DNA from: Chimonanthus salicifolius
Lineage: Eukaryota; Streptophyta; Magnoliopsida; Laurales; Calycanthaceae
Direction: 5' to 3'
Assembly (NCBI GenBank): GCA_013350335.1
Contig: CM023536.1
Span: 14,079,520-14,143,519, forward strand
DNA length: 64,000 bases
Shown here: one piece after another, positions 52,201 through 59,100 of the stretch
Layout of the letters: every line of letters starts with the position of its first letter
Numbering within the stretch: position 1 is the first letter of the stretch
The notes under the pieces: model-generated
Databases searched by the model: none
What the model was told of the DNA's origin: nothing
The model's input: the letters and a program-made list of their open reading frames with translations, nothing else
Program-made: the position numbers and the translations under genes

Positions 52201-52990
52201 TGCATCATTATCACAAATCATAATAATGGCCTCTGAGGAAGAAACCTTCAATTCTCTTAGAAATTGCTTAAAACACAATAGTTCACAATAGTTCACACAC
52301 CATTAGTCCGTTTGCTTTAGCGCTGTAACATGCAACAACAACTTTGAAAGAATATGCGCTTCACAAAAAATGAATATTTACATAATCTTTCAACAAGTGG
52401 GTTCATCAGTTTGGTACACAATGCACAACAATTCATGCAGTCTTGGCATTCTGTGCCTTTCAAATTCATCTTCCTCTTCTACGTTACAAACAAATTTACT
52501 TCTTTACCTGATCTAATCGCACCTGAAAAACAGGGAGATGTAATCAAAGAAGGGCAGGTTATTGGCTATTTAGATCAGTTTGGAAATGAGCTCCCAGTTA
52601 AAGTGAGTCTCTGAGCCTTCTACTAATCTCCTAATTGCTATATTTCATGATTTAGAGATATTCTGATATTGCTTCTCGTCACTCTGCACAGTCTGACATT
52701 GCTGGAGAAGTCCTCAAGCTTCTTTACAAGGATGGGGGTAACTTTCTTAACTCACTTCCAAAATTTGAATCAAGTATAGAAAATGCACTTCTCTTGTCTC
52801 TACCGGTACTTGGATTAGGGCTTAGGGTGTAAACTGGGGACTAGAGCTGGTAGAAAGATAAAACTTTTTATCTAATAAAAATTAGAAGCCTAAAACGTTA
52901 CATGTATTTACTCTTTTGGGATTTGCAGAAGCAGTTGGCTATGGTGATCCCCTCGTTGCTGTCTTGCCGTCATTCCGTGGGATCCAGTGA
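22214..52990 (+). CDS. BADC: BADC: biotin/lipoyl attachment domain-containing protein, nine exons
   Basis: Exons by GT-AG sites and phase: 22214-22247, 30719-30919, 40948-41027, 46723-46776, 49735-49998, 50088-50150, 52534-52602, 52692-52737, 52929-52990. They sum to 873 bp (290 residues) in one open frame. Residues 1 to ~75 look like a plastid transit peptide. Residues 106-131 (SLVLEVCDETEVAELKLK, GDFEMHM) match the BCCP/BADC N-terminal helix region; a Pro/Ser/Ala linker covers about 138-190; GSFRRGRTVKGKKQPPICKE and the lipoyl-type fold follow (residues 212-290, ending LVAVLPSFRGIQ). Where BCCP has the biotinylated Lys of AMKL, this has GYLDQFGNELP (243-253), so no biotin can be attached. 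BADC proteins are known to replace BCCP in plastid acetyl-CoA carboxylase and damp fatty-acid synthesis. Intron sizes are 8471, 10028, 5695, 2958, 89, 2383, 89 and 191 bp. Exons 1 and 3 rest mainly on splice phase and family resemblance. Confidence 0.88.
22588..22681. mobile_element. Small fold-back MITE in BADC intron 1
   Basis: ACCAGCCATCTGATCTAAAG at the left and, in reverse, ACCAGCCGTCTAATCTGATA at the right form an inverted repeat of about 38 bases around a short loop. Confidence 0.6.
23215..23780. other. Possible old MITE or simple GGGTTGG-rich sequence
   Basis: Starts AGGGGTGCAAATTGGGTTGG and ends in a GGGTTGGGTTGGGATCATAG stretch. Such starts are common for hAT-type MITEs in plants, but I could not match the two ends. 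It includes (TA)n near 23392. Confidence 0.3.
23940..24222 (+). mobile_element. LINE 3' fragment with RNase H end and poly-A
   Basis: From about 23970 the + strand reads WVSGVKSPWKLAIVVREI ... SANGVADFFAKQGVDS then a stop at 24124; this matches the end of the RNase H domain found at the C-terminus of plant LINE ORF2. A short 3' UTR ends in AATTCATGTTATTGCTC and an A-run at 24211-24221. Truncated at the 5' side. Confidence 0.75.
24419..24801 (+). repeat. 5' LTR of the gag-only element
   Basis: TG...CA ends, TATATAAACCCATGTACC as a likely TATA region near 24633, and ATTCAATAAAATTAAT as a likely poly-A region near 24680. Matches 27038-27421 along its whole length. Confidence 0.88.
25903..27028 (+). 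pseudogene. Broken Ty3/gypsy-type gag
   Basis: ATG at 25903, then PHFYGQWHNEYFLDWLVKVEHFF, a typical start of the retrotransposon gag domain. A frameshift near 26050 moves to FVAYCLEDEASAWWTEL, and an in-frame TAG stands at 26155-26157. The last part continues open (LLRNHFLSVDYKQFMFDQY ... RDYAVEFYSLC), then Pro/Ser-rich sequence with PPPPPIPSPTPPPPPPL. No CCHC knuckle is visible. The product would be a capsid-like protein; this copy is not functional. Confidence 0.8.
27038..27421 (+). repeat. 3' LTR of the gag-only element
   Basis: Starts TGATGTAGGACACGG and ends TCTCATCA. Preceded by ACCCGGGGAC, a weak polypurine-tract equivalent. Confidence 0.88.
27985..28085 (-). mobile_element. SINE fragment, 3' part
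   Basis: On minus it reads GCTTGCAAGTGGTTTCTTG, then GAGATTAGTCTCACCTCC and ends ACCCATGCTATACAAATAAC before an (AAT)n tail (+ strand ATT run 27987-27999). The same body occurs at 38170, 53237 and 53585. Confidence 0.6.
28328..28843. mobile_element. hAT-type MITE, copy 1 (516 bp), BADC intron 1
   Basis: Ends CAATGTTGTGAAAATC and, in reverse, CATGGTTGTTAAAATC. Flanked by GTATGAAC at 28320-28327 and 28844-28851, an exact 8-bp duplication as hAT elements make. Subterminal regions are full of ATCGTA/TACGAT words. No coding capacity. A second, inverted copy lies at 34162-34655. Confidence 0.85.
28852..30718. other. Remainder of BADC intron 1
   Basis: AT-rich, unremarkable intronic DNA; includes poly-T tracts near 28921 and 29671 and no recognisable transposon. 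It ends in the acceptor AATGCCAG before exon 2. Confidence 0.5.
31608..32809. mobile_element. Pack-MULE-like element, 1,202 bp, BADC intron 2
   Basis: Ends GGAAATTGATTTTTAC and, in reverse, GGAATTGATTTTTACAC; the arms match for about 135 bases and, with gaps, to roughly 250 through CT-rich sequence. CCCATAGAAA flanks both sides (31598-31607, 32810-32819), a perfect 10-bp duplication typical of Mutator elements. There is no transposase. The centre (about 31860-32570) looks like host-derived sequence, including an open stretch from ATG at 31903. Confidence 0.85.
31903..32190 (+). pseudogene. Captured gene fragment in the Pack-MULE
   Basis: Open frame of 95 codons beginning MAVSNVSTSVTVLDLFGK, with PPRRLSIP and a Ser/Thr/Pro-rich stretch (ITPISGTRPMK, QGRSDTPMTELSKG). 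It has the feel of a basic, phospho-rich N-terminal region of a plant protein, but I cannot name it. The last ~20 codons look like intron or non-coding read-through. Expression from the Pack-MULE cannot be judged. Confidence 0.4.
33513..33790 (-). mobile_element. LINE 3' end fragment
   Basis: On minus it ends GATCTTTTAATGATATTTG then TTTTGCCTAAAAAAA, a typical 3' end of plant LINEs with a short A tail (T-run at 33509-33516). No ORF left. Confidence 0.5.
34162..34655. mobile_element. hAT-type MITE, copy 2 (inverted), BADC intron 2
   Basis: Ends CATGGTTGTTAAAAATC and ACGATTCGATTTTCACAACATTG. Matches the reverse complement of 28328-28843 over its length with many point differences. The flanks no longer show a clean 8-bp duplication. 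Confidence 0.75.
34768..36949 (-). mobile_element. Short non-autonomous LTR element (minus), BADC intron 2
   Basis: Two direct repeats of about 810 bases, 34768 to ~35580 and 36139 to ~36940, both starting TGATRCAGGACAACTAATAG on +. Just left of the second copy is GGCTTTGATACCAAATT (36122-36138); in reverse this is TTGGTATCAAAGCC, a tRNA primer-binding site, so the element points to minus and 36139-36949 is its 5' LTR. The interior is only ~550 bases without coding sense. The outer ends and target duplication are not clean. Confidence 0.75.
36950..38905. other. BADC intron 2, mixed repeats
   Basis: GC-richer stretches at about 37070-37200 and 37985-38165 (AAAGCCCG, CAGGCTGGGTTCGGACAAATG) look like the two ends of an old MITE. 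A 45-bp word, GAAATTGAAAATTTGG..GAGG, is repeated at 37649 and 37789. A SINE piece similar to 53237 lies at about 38170-38260. Confidence 0.35.
38170..38260 (+). mobile_element. SINE fragment, 3' part
   Basis: CCTGATACATGAGGCTTGCAGG then GGAATTAGTCTCACTTCC, the same body as the SINE at 53237 in the opposite orientation. Confidence 0.5.
38906..39303 (-). mobile_element. 5'-truncated LINE with target duplication
   Basis: On minus the copy reads MWSLWWKRNNRIFKDS ... FATSASWASTL to a stop near 39090, the C-terminal end of LINE ORF2, then a 3' UTR and an A tail (T-run 38901-38911 on +). GGGTTGCTTGTGTTTT stands at 38890 and again at 39304-39319, a 15-16 bp target duplication, which sets the 5' truncation point. 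Confidence 0.85.
40594..40885 (+). repeat. 154-bp tandem duplication just before BADC exon 3
   Basis: GGATACTTTAAAATATATAG at 40594 recurs as GGATGCTTTAACATATATAG at 40748, and the following ~135 bases match with few differences. The second copy ends about 60 bases before the acceptor at 40946-40947. Confidence 0.85.
42600..43325 (+). mobile_element. LINE 3' fragment with internal duplication, BADC intron 3
   Basis: On + FNVDG.ARWKRNGGILHSEGG (near 42655) is the start of a LINE RNase H domain, and VIVEGDSANVIAR-like sequence follows near 42985. About 150 bases (FNVDG block) occur twice, at 42605-42760 and 42766-42910, period 161. It ends in a 3' UTR with TTTATTTAATGAAAGAG. No open frame. Confidence 0.65.
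43776..44128 (+). mobile_element. TRIM element 1 (353 bp)
   Basis: Terminal repeats at 43776-43895 (120 bp) and 44007-44128 (122 bp), TGTTGG...CCCAACA. TGGTATTAGAGAC at 43898 is a near match to the initiator-Met tRNA primer site, and CGAGGGGGGAT at 43997-44006 is the polypurine tract. Flanks GAAAT (43771-43775) and GAAAA (44129-44133) fit a 5-bp duplication with one change. It has no genes; the whole unit is a terminal-repeat retrotransposon in miniature. Confidence 0.88.
44287..44775 (+). mobile_element. TRIM element 2 (489 bp)
   Basis: LTRs at 44287-44481 and 44581-44775 (195 bp each, about 20 differences), TGTAATACCC...(G)TTACA/CTACA. TGGTATCAGAGC at 44484-44495 is an exact initiator-Met primer site, and AAGGGGGGTAGAT at 44568-44580 is the polypurine tract. 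AAAGA flanks both ends exactly (44282-44286, 44776-44780). TATATAAGTAG in each LTR is a likely TATA box. The interior is 99 bases. No 5S-rRNA-like sequence was seen in the LTR, so it is not a Cassandra-type TRIM. Confidence 0.93.
45079..45418. mobile_element. MITE, about 340 bp, BADC intron 3
   Basis: Left GTGCTAGTACTTAAGTTG then TTATTTGAGCACCAG; the right end in reverse reads CACTAGTGCTCAAGTTC then TAATTTGAGCACTC. The middle is AT-rich without ORF. No target duplication settled. Confidence 0.6.
45666..45693. repeat. C-rich CCCCAC repeat
   Basis: CCCCCACCCCAACCCCCACC followed by CCCACCCCAG. The minus strand has six G-runs of four or more, able to form a G-quadruplex in principle. Confidence 0.7.
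45930..46110 (+). mobile_element. Possible LINE RNase H fragment
   Basis: On + a short stretch reads GLVATMEVCAIFEGIGIASA then MENGLFIVEGDT and a stop near 46082, resembling the middle of a LINE RNase H domain. No ends seen. Confidence 0.4.
46837..46887. repeat. (TC)n microsatellite
   Basis: About 23 uninterrupted TC dinucleotides, 61 bases after BADC exon 4. Confidence 0.95.
47807..48602. mobile_element. Possible hAT-like MITE, BADC intron 4
   Basis: CCAATGTTTTGAAACCTGAA at the left and, in reverse, CCATGTTTTAAAACCTGGAC at the right. The subterminal parts contain CCAGTTTGGTCCAACC and GGATGGTCCAGTCC. The middle is AT-rich. No clean duplication found. Confidence 0.5.
48610..49232 (+). mobile_element. 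LINE ORF2 C-terminal fragment, BADC intron 4
   Basis: On + ILTLDNMFRKFALPSVGVLL then EDSVDHLFCYRSS is the zf-RVT region at the end of LINE ORF2; further on WIVWNESNRCVFIDK and AYIIHWVSVI follow. Frames are broken. It is followed by (TA)n and T-run at 49195-49233. Confidence 0.75.
50484..50861. mobile_element. Fold-back MITE, about 380 bp, BADC intron 6
   Basis: Both halves are inverted copies of each other over nearly 190 bases: left GAGATGTCCACTTGTGCACC ... AAATGGAGTGATGATGGG; right in reverse GAGAAACGACAAATGATCACC ... AAATGGAGTGGTGATGG, meeting at a short AT-rich centre near 50670. Confidence 0.7.
51100..51600. repeat. Purine-rich (A/G) low-complexity tract
   Basis: About 470 bases of mostly A with G on + (GAAAAGAAAAAAT, GAAGAAGAAG) ending in a T-run at 51590. 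The ORFs read here in several frames are low complexity. Confidence 0.7.
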
Positions 52991-53236
52991 ACTTTTCCTT
53001 TCAAAAGATGCTTCCATTCTTTCTCCTCCGGTCATGCAAGTTTTGGATAACTTCTTATTTTCCAATTTGTCTGTATTTGTTTCTGTTTCCAATTGGAGGA
53101 CAGGTAATTGTGATCTAAATATGTTTACGAGATGTTGTCGGGCAATCAGATATTTACTGAAGAAATAACTCAAGGAGAGTTGGGATTGATCTACCTATTG
53201 CTTTATATGGATATTTGCTTTGTGGTTCATAATATT

Positions 53237-53376
53237 TTTTCCACCTTATTTGTAAGTGAGATTAATCTCATAGACACAAGAAACCGCTTGCAAACCTCGT
53301 GTATCGGGTTACTCTGAGAAGAGTCAAATCCGAAACCTCTAGTCTCCTCTTAGAAGCCAACTGAACTACCCCTTCG
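53237..53376 (-). mobile_element. tRNA-derived SINE, about 140 bp
   Basis: On minus it begins GGGGTAGTTCAGTTGG, a tRNA-like head with a good A box, and has GGTTTCGGATTTGACTC as a B-box-like part 30 bases on. The body GATACACGAGGTTTGCAAGC then GAGATTAATCTCAC is shared with three other places in the window. It lies just behind BADC. Confidence 0.75.
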
Positions 53377-53584
53377 GACTTGTTTCCATTTATGCATATC
53401 CCTGCACCTATAACTTGAGTTTCTTATTTGAAATTAGCCATTGGGGAGTGTAGAGAATGATCCAAGTTCTCTTCCAAACTCAGCGAAGTCGCTGATTAGA
53501 ATTCGTCTTATTTGGTTGATCTATTCAAAGTCCATTTTGGTTGTCTTTACAGTGAAATATTTTTCTAAGATTAGATTAGAGGTC

Positions 53585-53645
53585 ATGGGTTTGACTCCTC
53601 CTAGATTTACTTGATACACGAGATTTGCAGGTGGTTTTGTGTAGT
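53585..53645 (+). mobile_element. SINE fragment with B box
   Basis: GGTCATGGGTTTGACTCC (B box) then TTGATACACGAGATTTGC and AGGTGGTTTTGTGTAG, the same family as 53237 but in the other orientation and truncated at both ends. Confidence 0.6.
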
Positions 53646-54695
53646 TTTAGTAAAATTGGTTACCTGACCCAAACTTGAAATAGAGAGAAAAAAACTTACT
53701 TAACCTGCTCACCAAGACTTAAAAGTCAGAATGGATCTGAACCTGAATATCGAATACGATCCGTTTTGACCCACAGGTAGGCCTGTACAGGGGCCTGGAT
53801 GTGGCATACTCATTTTTTGTCCTGATCTGGATCCATTAAGATCGGATCCTCATCTATCTGGCCCATTTAAATTTATCTGTTTATAAACGGATCCAGGCTG
53901 ACTGTTTACCGGATGATCCATTAACCCGTTTAGGATCATCCATTAAGGATGACTTGAGCATGATGAGCTGTTGAGCATAGGATCCATTAAGGTGCCACTC
54001 GATGTTTTGAAAAATAATCGTTACTAAGATTACTTTTTGTGATGGTTTGGTTTAATTACATTCAACCACTGGCTCTTTGAACTGTTTGGAATGTGATCAA
54101 TACAACATCATAATAATATAATATATTATTATATTTAAAAAAATTATTACAATTATGAAAATATGGAAATTATATTCAACTATAATACTAGTAAAGTATA
54201 TATCCGGATTCTGGATATATTTGGAACGCCCTCTCCCTCTAGTACATGATGTTTTCCTAGTGATGGGACACAGCCATGAGGGAGAGAAAAATATGCTAGG
54301 CACTGCAGGTATTTACATTATAAAAAAATATTTTAATTATCAATTCATTGTAAATAATATCATAAATATTTATAACTAAGATAAGTTTTACAGGTTTTTC
54401 TAAAGACCAGGTTTAGAAAAAAAAAATTAGGTGATCAAAATTTGAAAGTTAAAAAAATTACCTGTTGGATTTGATAATGATATTTTTTATTGCTCAAACA
54501 TTCAAATATAAACCTTTTAAACAAATTTCTTTTCCCATATGTTTCTAAAGATAGAGCATTGGTCTAATATATTCAAAATTCCTCTTGATTTATTAAAAAA
54601 TAATCCATTAGACTTGGATTGGAAGGGAACACTTGGTCAATCAACCACCTCAATTGGAATCTAATATAAAAATATTTTTTTTAAAGCTACAAATG
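53646..54695. other. Intergenic, between BADC and the receptor kinase
   Basis: AT-rich; GGATCC/CATTAAG-rich stretch at 53780-53990 may be an old MITE (CCTGTACAGGGGCCTGG at its start). No gene. Confidence 0.4.
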
Positions 54696-54795
54696 NNNNN
54701 NNNNNNNNNNNNNNNNNNNNNNNNNNNNNNNNNNNNNNNNNNNNNNNNNNNNNNNNNNNNNNNNNNNNNNNNNNNNNNNNNNNNNNNNNNNNNNN
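54696..54795. other. Assembly gap (100 N)
   Basis: Exactly 100 N, the conventional size for a gap of unknown length. The open frame that spans it is an artefact. Confidence 0.99.
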
Positions 54796-56128
54796 CAATA
54801 TTGGATAAAGATACCTATGTTACCAAAAAAAAAAAAAAAAGACCCGTTTAAAAACAGGCCAGATAGGCCAAGCTTTGGGTGTTAGGCCCTACATACTTGA
54901 TTTGATTTTTTTCCTTTTATTTCTTTTTTCTTTTTTAATTAGATTTAGTCCTTATAAATTTAGTAATTGGCCAATCTCTATACACACGAGAATTGAATTA
55001 AGTTTTTGCTTTAAGCTAAGTTTAGAGTCTCTCTAAGTTGAGGTGAGCATTAATTTGGTCTTAATTTTGATATTGTTTGTATTAGAATTAATTCTTCTAA
55101 TTGTGGTTTTACTTTACATGTGAATTGAAGTTTATGGCGTGCACTATTTTTCAATTGCTTTAATGAATTCTAATTTCACAACCAAATTGAATTAAAAAGA
55201 TTGATGAATATCAATTTGAATTAGTGTCAGATTTAATTTCCATGCATACATATGATTTTTTTAACATTTAATTGTGAATCTCAATTAATTGCATAAGTCA
55301 CTTAATTCATAATAACAATTCCACAGTAGACGTTAAAAACCCTTTTACCCCGTCATCAGAAGTGCAAACGTTACAACTCTTGATATATATAGGTCATGAC
55401 TCTTGATTGCCAGCCAATATTGTTGTTTTCAAAAATTAAATCACAACCCTCTATTTATCCTTCATTATTATTTAAACAGTCAAAATTTATTTCATGGTCA
55501 CATGGAAACTTTCCCTTTTATTTGTACGTAAGGTTGTAAGATTTGCATATAAATTCTAGGTCCAAGCTTTACATAGAAAAAAAAATTAAAAAATACAAAG
55601 CATACTTTCAAAACTAATTAAGTGATTCTCACCAAAAATAAGCAAAAACTTTATAAGCCAATAATAATAAATACAAAAACTACTTCATAGAGAAAAGCTT
55701 TGTCTATCTGTATAGTCTATCATGTCCTTTTTTATGAATCTTCAAATAATCTACCGAAGTCTTTAAATAATTCTGTGAAGAACTAAGAACACAATAAAGT
55801 GAGCATCTGTTATGAACAAGGATTGAAAACCAATAATGTCATTAATGTATGCAGATCTATTGTTCTGTAAACAAATGAAAACACCCTTTCCCTTCCCTGC
55901 TTACAAAAATTCTTATGTATCATCAAGAATAAAGAATAAATAAGAACATAAGAATAATTTAGGAGAAAACCAATTCTAGGCCTAGGCTTATCTATGTTGT
56001 ATATCTATGTATCTTTAAATGCTAATCTCATAGGCCACACACAACAACAAAAAATCAGAGAGAAAAAAATCTCCTCACGTTCCTTTTTTCCCCTTCTATT
56101 TGCTAATACTTCTGCTAAAGAAACCCAG
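54796..56128. other. AT-rich 3' flank of the receptor kinase
   Basis: No gene. The 3' UTR and poly-A site of the minus-strand kinase should be in the part next to 56128. Confidence 0.4.
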
Positions 56129-59100
56129 TTAATGATCTGTGGAAGGGGCTCCATTACAATCATCGCCAGATTCGCAGCTGATTCCGGCCTTGATCTCTTC
56201 CAACTGCTGGAGCACTTGCTGAATTTCTGGTCGTGCCTCTGGCGATGGGTCGACACAGTGCAAGGCCAATTTCAATGCTGTTGAGCAGTTCATCCTCTGT
56301 TGTAGGTGAAGCATCCCTTGTCAAGTCCAAATCAAAAACCTCATTAGTCCACTCTTCATTCACAATTGATGCCACCCATTGTGGCAAATCAAGGCCATTC
56401 ATCACATCAGAGGGAGATTTCCTGTCAAGAGCTCCAGTATGATCACCCCAAGGCTGTACACATCAGTCTTTGTGTTTGCAATCTTCACCTTTGAGAGCTC
56501 AGGTGCTCGGTAACCAAGTGTGCCGGCTGTTGCAATCACATCACATTCTGAGCCATTTGCCATAAGCTTTGAGAGGCCAAAATCAGCAATCTTCACATTA
56601 TTCTGCTCGTCGAGTAGGATGCTGCCAGATGTCAAATTCCCATGAACCATGTTCACATGTGTGTGGAGATGGCAGAGGCCGCGTGTAGTGTCAATGGAAA
56701 TTCTCATCCTAACTGGCCAACTGATGACTGTGTCAGGTCCACGAGCTGCAGATGCAACATTCCATTAGGAACATTTCACTGGAAAATCCTAAAACTGGTA
56801 GTATGTGCCGATGGCTGAAAATGTGTATAAACAGGATCTTGGTGTGTAAAGGGATCAACGATTGGGAAGAAGTCCATCAATTGAAGATCATTCTACTGAA
56901 CAAAGATGACAGGATTTGTGCCAGATTTTACGTCTGTCAGGATTAAATCTAGTTCAAGGTCATCATATCATATTAGTAGTTAGCTTGGATCCCTTTCAAG
57001 TATATCTGACCCAAATAATACTAGTTCAATAGAAGTTTTACTGTGACACCACAAAGGGTTATCTTAGAAAGTATCAATTGTTATTGAGATTTAGGCAAGT
57101 TGTAATACCCACAAAATTGGGTTCCTGCAAGGAGTCATATTTTAGGCAGAAGGGTCATGATTCTTGAAATCTTTTGGAAAAAGGGTCATGATTCTAAAAA
57201 CCCAAGGGTGTTTTAGGATGCTTTACTTGTACATTGAAATGATATAGAAGGGCAAGTTACATTGCAAAGTGTAGACATTGGAGACATTGGAAGTGATTGA
57301 TATAGGACGAGTCACATTGCAAAGTGAAGGGGCATATGATTTTTGATATGTTAAGAGTGAAAATGCACAACTTAGCTGTCAAGTGAAAGAGGAAAATGGC
57401 CATGAAAACGATGCTGATGATTTAAATAGAAATTGCGGATCTTAAATGGGTGCTAGGAAATCAAGATCTTAAATAGGACATCATTTTGGAAGTTGTGTAC
57501 CTCACCAAGATCATCATTTACTAGGATTCTAAAGAAGGATTAGGAAAGGTGCAGCACTTCAAAACAATGATATCAAATATTAGAATATTTAGGAACTTCG
57601 TCAGTTTATTTCAAGACTAAGATCCCAAATAGGACTGAAGTATTTAAAAAAAAAATTGTGGGTCTTGGGAGTTTAGAACCATTGGTTGCTTACTAAATAA
57701 GTAAATTCTTGTTTATTGGCATTTGGAATAGCACAGGTGGCAAAAGCAGGAACCCCCTTTCCAAGTTTCCAATCAGCAACTGAAAGGAGAATTGAACAAA
57801 GAAAAGTAAGGAGAGAGTACAACAGCAATTGGAAGGAGGGGATATTAGGAAGTGTCCAAATTTCTGTTTGTTTTTGCAAGAGCAGACCCACCATTCATGG
57901 GAACATTTCTACAGGTTTGAAAGCTGAGAAACTCCCAATTTCCTGGTTTCTTGAAATTTCTGAAAGGAAAGAAATTGTGAATTTCTATTTGAATCTGAAG
58001 ACATCACCCATATAAAAGCTAAGATAGATCTGTCTACTCTAACTTCAGTTAGAGTAGATTATTTCAAAAACAAGAATAAGCTGTAGCACAGTCGACAGGT
58101 TTCTTATTTTCTGTAACTCCCAATTTCTTGGTTTCTTGAAATTTCTGAAAGGAAAGAAATAGTGAATTTTTATTTGAATCTGAAGACATCACCCATATAA
58201 AAGCAAAGATAGATTTGTCAACTCTAACTTCAGTTGTAGTAGATTATTTCAAAAACAAGAATAAGTTGTAGCACAGTTGACAGGTTCTCATTGTTGCAAA
58301 ATCTAGGACGTGGTTGAGTGCCATCCAGTTAGAGGACTCTAAATCCTCTGGAAGTCCACTTACATAGAGCATCCTTTCCTCTAGAGTCCTCACCTCATGT
58401 GGAATGTTCACTTCGAGAGGATCCAATCTCATTGTGAGATAGGCAGTCAAACTCGTAGAAAAAATTTGTCAAATTCAATTGTATCAGCCCCAAATAAAGG
58501 GATAAACAGCTATGGTAATTGATCATGAGTAGAAAACATACAAGTTGGTTGAGTTACCAAAGAAAAAAATTGTCAGATAAATGAGATAAAATGATGTTTA
58601 TGATGAGTAGAAAGAAAGGAAGTTGTTCAGATAAAATGATATTTATGAGTAGAAAGCAAGGAAGTTGTTCAGTTACCATGGAGGAAAGATGCAAGACTCC
58701 CTTTGGGCATGTAATCAAAGACAAGAAGCTTCTCTCCTTTGGGTCCCAAATAATATGCTCTGAGAGCTAAGAGATTTTCATGGCGTATCTTCCCAAGAGC
58801 ATAAACCTCATCTTCAAATTCTCTCTGATTTTTTGTGAACTTCTCCTTCAATCTCTTCACAGCAACTTGATTACCCTCTTCCAGCGTTGCCTTGTAGACT
58901 GTCCCATAATTGCTCTTCCCCATGATCTCCGCCGTTGCACACAACAGATCATCAGCCGTAAAAGCCAGTGGCCCATCAAAGTGAACTAATTTCCCGCCAG
59001 CATCCTCGCCAGTTTGTACTTCTGCTCTGATTACCTGTTCCTCCTTTCTGCCTTTTCTCCCGGAAGCACTGGATTTACTAGAACTTCTTTGGCTGCAACT

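Noticed and set aside
52534..52990. BCCP (biotin carrier subunit of acetyl-CoA carboxylase)
   Set aside because: The biotin-acceptor AMKL motif is absent; sequence and linker fit BADC.
54633..54851. 72-codon ORF
   Set aside because: It spans the 100-N gap and has no coding meaning.
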